A DNA stretch of 64,000 bases from positions 372,001-436,000 of the forward strand of contig JAJEHN010000009.1 in the NCBI GenBank assembly GCA_022823665.1. Direction: 5' to 3'. Made by a program: the position numbers and the translations under genes. This DNA is from Thermoanaerobaculia bacterium (GTDB taxonomy: Bacteria > Acidobacteriota > Thermoanaerobaculia > Multivoradales > Multivoraceae). Every line of letters starts with the position of its first letter. The stretch's first letter is position 1. Positions 63,400 to 64,000 of this stretch are shown here, in pieces. The notes below the pieces were generated by a model. That model saw nothing but the letters and a program-made list of their open reading frames with translations, did not search any database and was not told the origin of the DNA.

Positions 63400-64000
63400 C
63401 TACTCGAGCTTGCAATAGTGGAGAACGATGTACGGCTGCATGTTAGTGAAGGTCTCCTGGTCTTCCGGACCGCTGAAATCCGTCACCGTACTCGGCCGTA
63501 CCCAACCGACGTTGTCGGAGTCCCGTCCTCCCTCGCTTCCGTACGCGCGCGGAACGTCAACGCTAGCAATACCGGGTGGCTGGAAGTCCCTCTTCTCCGT
63601 ATAGTACACGTCCACATAGGCGTGCTGATGCCGGGGAAGGTGACTCTCAGAGAGGGTCACCTCATGTTTGCCGCCGTCCTGGCGGTACCGATACTCCGGC
63701 CTCTTGTTCTCACCCAGGTTAAGCACACCAGCACCAACAATAGTGCGGCCCTGGGCCTCCTCGAACGGGATCCACCCCTCGGGGCATCCTCCAGACTCGT
63801 CGAACGCTACAATCGCTTCTGCCGGAAAAGGAGGAATCGTCTTCAGGTTCGAGCTGGAAACGCCACCTAGTAGCTCGACGATTAGACCTTCTCGGATGAC
63901 CGACACGCTAGCCGAGATGCCGGCCAGGACCAGAGCAGCGAGCACGCTGGCGGTCAGCGTAACGACGACATTGTCTCGGATAGTGGCGGTCCATCCGCCC
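63400..64000 (-). CDS. Tail-collar-like protein with an N-terminal membrane segment, 5' end outside window
   Basis: The track starts at GTG 63945, but the frame stays open to base 64000 and adds a sensible membrane helix (VVVTLTASVLAALVLAGIS), so the gene probably begins outside the window. After about 60 residues comes a phage tail-collar-type domain: ESGGCPEGWIPFEEAQGRTIVGAG, the HxH signature in ESHLPRHQHAYVDV, and the usual end FTNMQPYIVLHYCKLE. Such domains occur in phage tail fibres and in bacterial surface or contractile-system proteins. The DNA is visibly more A/T-rich than the rest of the window, suggesting transfer. Confidence 0.7.
   Translation of the reverse strand, partial: GGWTATIRDNVVVTLTASVLAALVLAGISASVSVIREGLIVELLGGVSSSNLKTIPPFPAEAIVAFDESGGCPEGWIPFEEAQGRTIVGAGVLNLGENKRPEYRYRQDGGKHEVTLSESHLPRHQHAYVDVYYTEKRDFQPPGIASVDVPRAYGSEGGRDSDNVGWVRPSTVTDFSGPEDQETFTNMQPYIVLHYCKLE

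Noticed and set aside
63172-63870. 232-residue plus-strand ORF near the window end
   Set aside because: It opposes the tail-collar gene, whose motifs are clear, and has no domain-like pattern.

Overview
The window is GC-rich, densely coded DNA from a Gram-negative (diderm) aerobic heterotroph. Evidence for an outer membrane is a TonB-dependent receptor with an N-terminal carboxypeptidase-like regulatory domain, an OmpH/Skp chaperone, a probable outer-membrane barrel and several lipoproteins. The receptor type, the many secreted amidohydrolases, sulfatases and beta-propellers, the DUF3604 protein and a deazaflavin-type nitroreductase homologue together suggest an Acidobacteriota-like organism, perhaps marine or host-associated. 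That placement is inference; no rRNA or tRNA was seen to anchor it.

Layout. 1-6.9 kb: end of etfA, a probable outer-membrane barrel, argG and a MATE exporter on the minus strand, and two Dpp/Yej-type ABC permeases. 6.9-14.2 kb: 2-oxoglutarate dehydrogenase operon (sucA, sucB, lpd) with a secreted spondin/PKD protein between sucB and lpd. 14.3-25.4 kb: two secreted beta-propeller proteins leading into a tightly coupled run of acidic membrane protein, MoxR ATPase, DUF58, BatA-like and large VWA protein. 25.4-26 kb: addiction-module antitoxin followed by a ParE-type toxin gene broken by an in-frame stop. 26.1-30.1 kb (minus): HTH regulator coupled to a ROK kinase, a haem c/copper-monooxygenase-like secreted protein, and a monothiol glutaredoxin fusion with BolA. 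30.2-37.6 kb: quinoprotein-like propeller, Gfo/Idh/MocA oxidoreductase, TIM-barrel epimerase, xylose isomerase, xylulokinase. 37.6-40.6 kb (minus): DUF3014 protein and a CoxE-like VWA/MoxR pair. 40.8-44.5 kb: sirtuin, Hsp20, S1-domain protein, DUF1820, OmpH. 44.6-53.6 kb (minus): two secreted amidohydrolases, endonuclease III, M20 peptidase, TlpA-type thioredoxin, lipoprotein sulfatase. 53.7-56.2 kb: Phd/PIN toxin-antitoxin pair, PdxA-family dehydrogenase, a 171-bp element with perfect 33-bp inverted ends, and a Ddn-type nitroreductase. 56.2-63.0 kb: DUF3604 lipoprotein and TonB receptor divergent from a Tat-exported sulfatase. 63.0-64.0 kb: visibly more A/T-rich DNA ending in a partial tail-collar-like gene.

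How they work together. ETF, 2-oxoglutarate dehydrogenase and the xylose genes point to respiratory sugar and acid oxidation. The receptor, DUF3604 protein and two sulfatases look like an outer-membrane uptake and desulfation locus. The MoxR/VWA clusters are probably assembly or maturation machines for secreted or membrane complexes. Minus-strand genes often use GTG or TTG starts and 4-bp overlaps. Several isolated genes have a -10-like hexamer only 6-9 bases before the start codon, suggesting leaderless transcripts.
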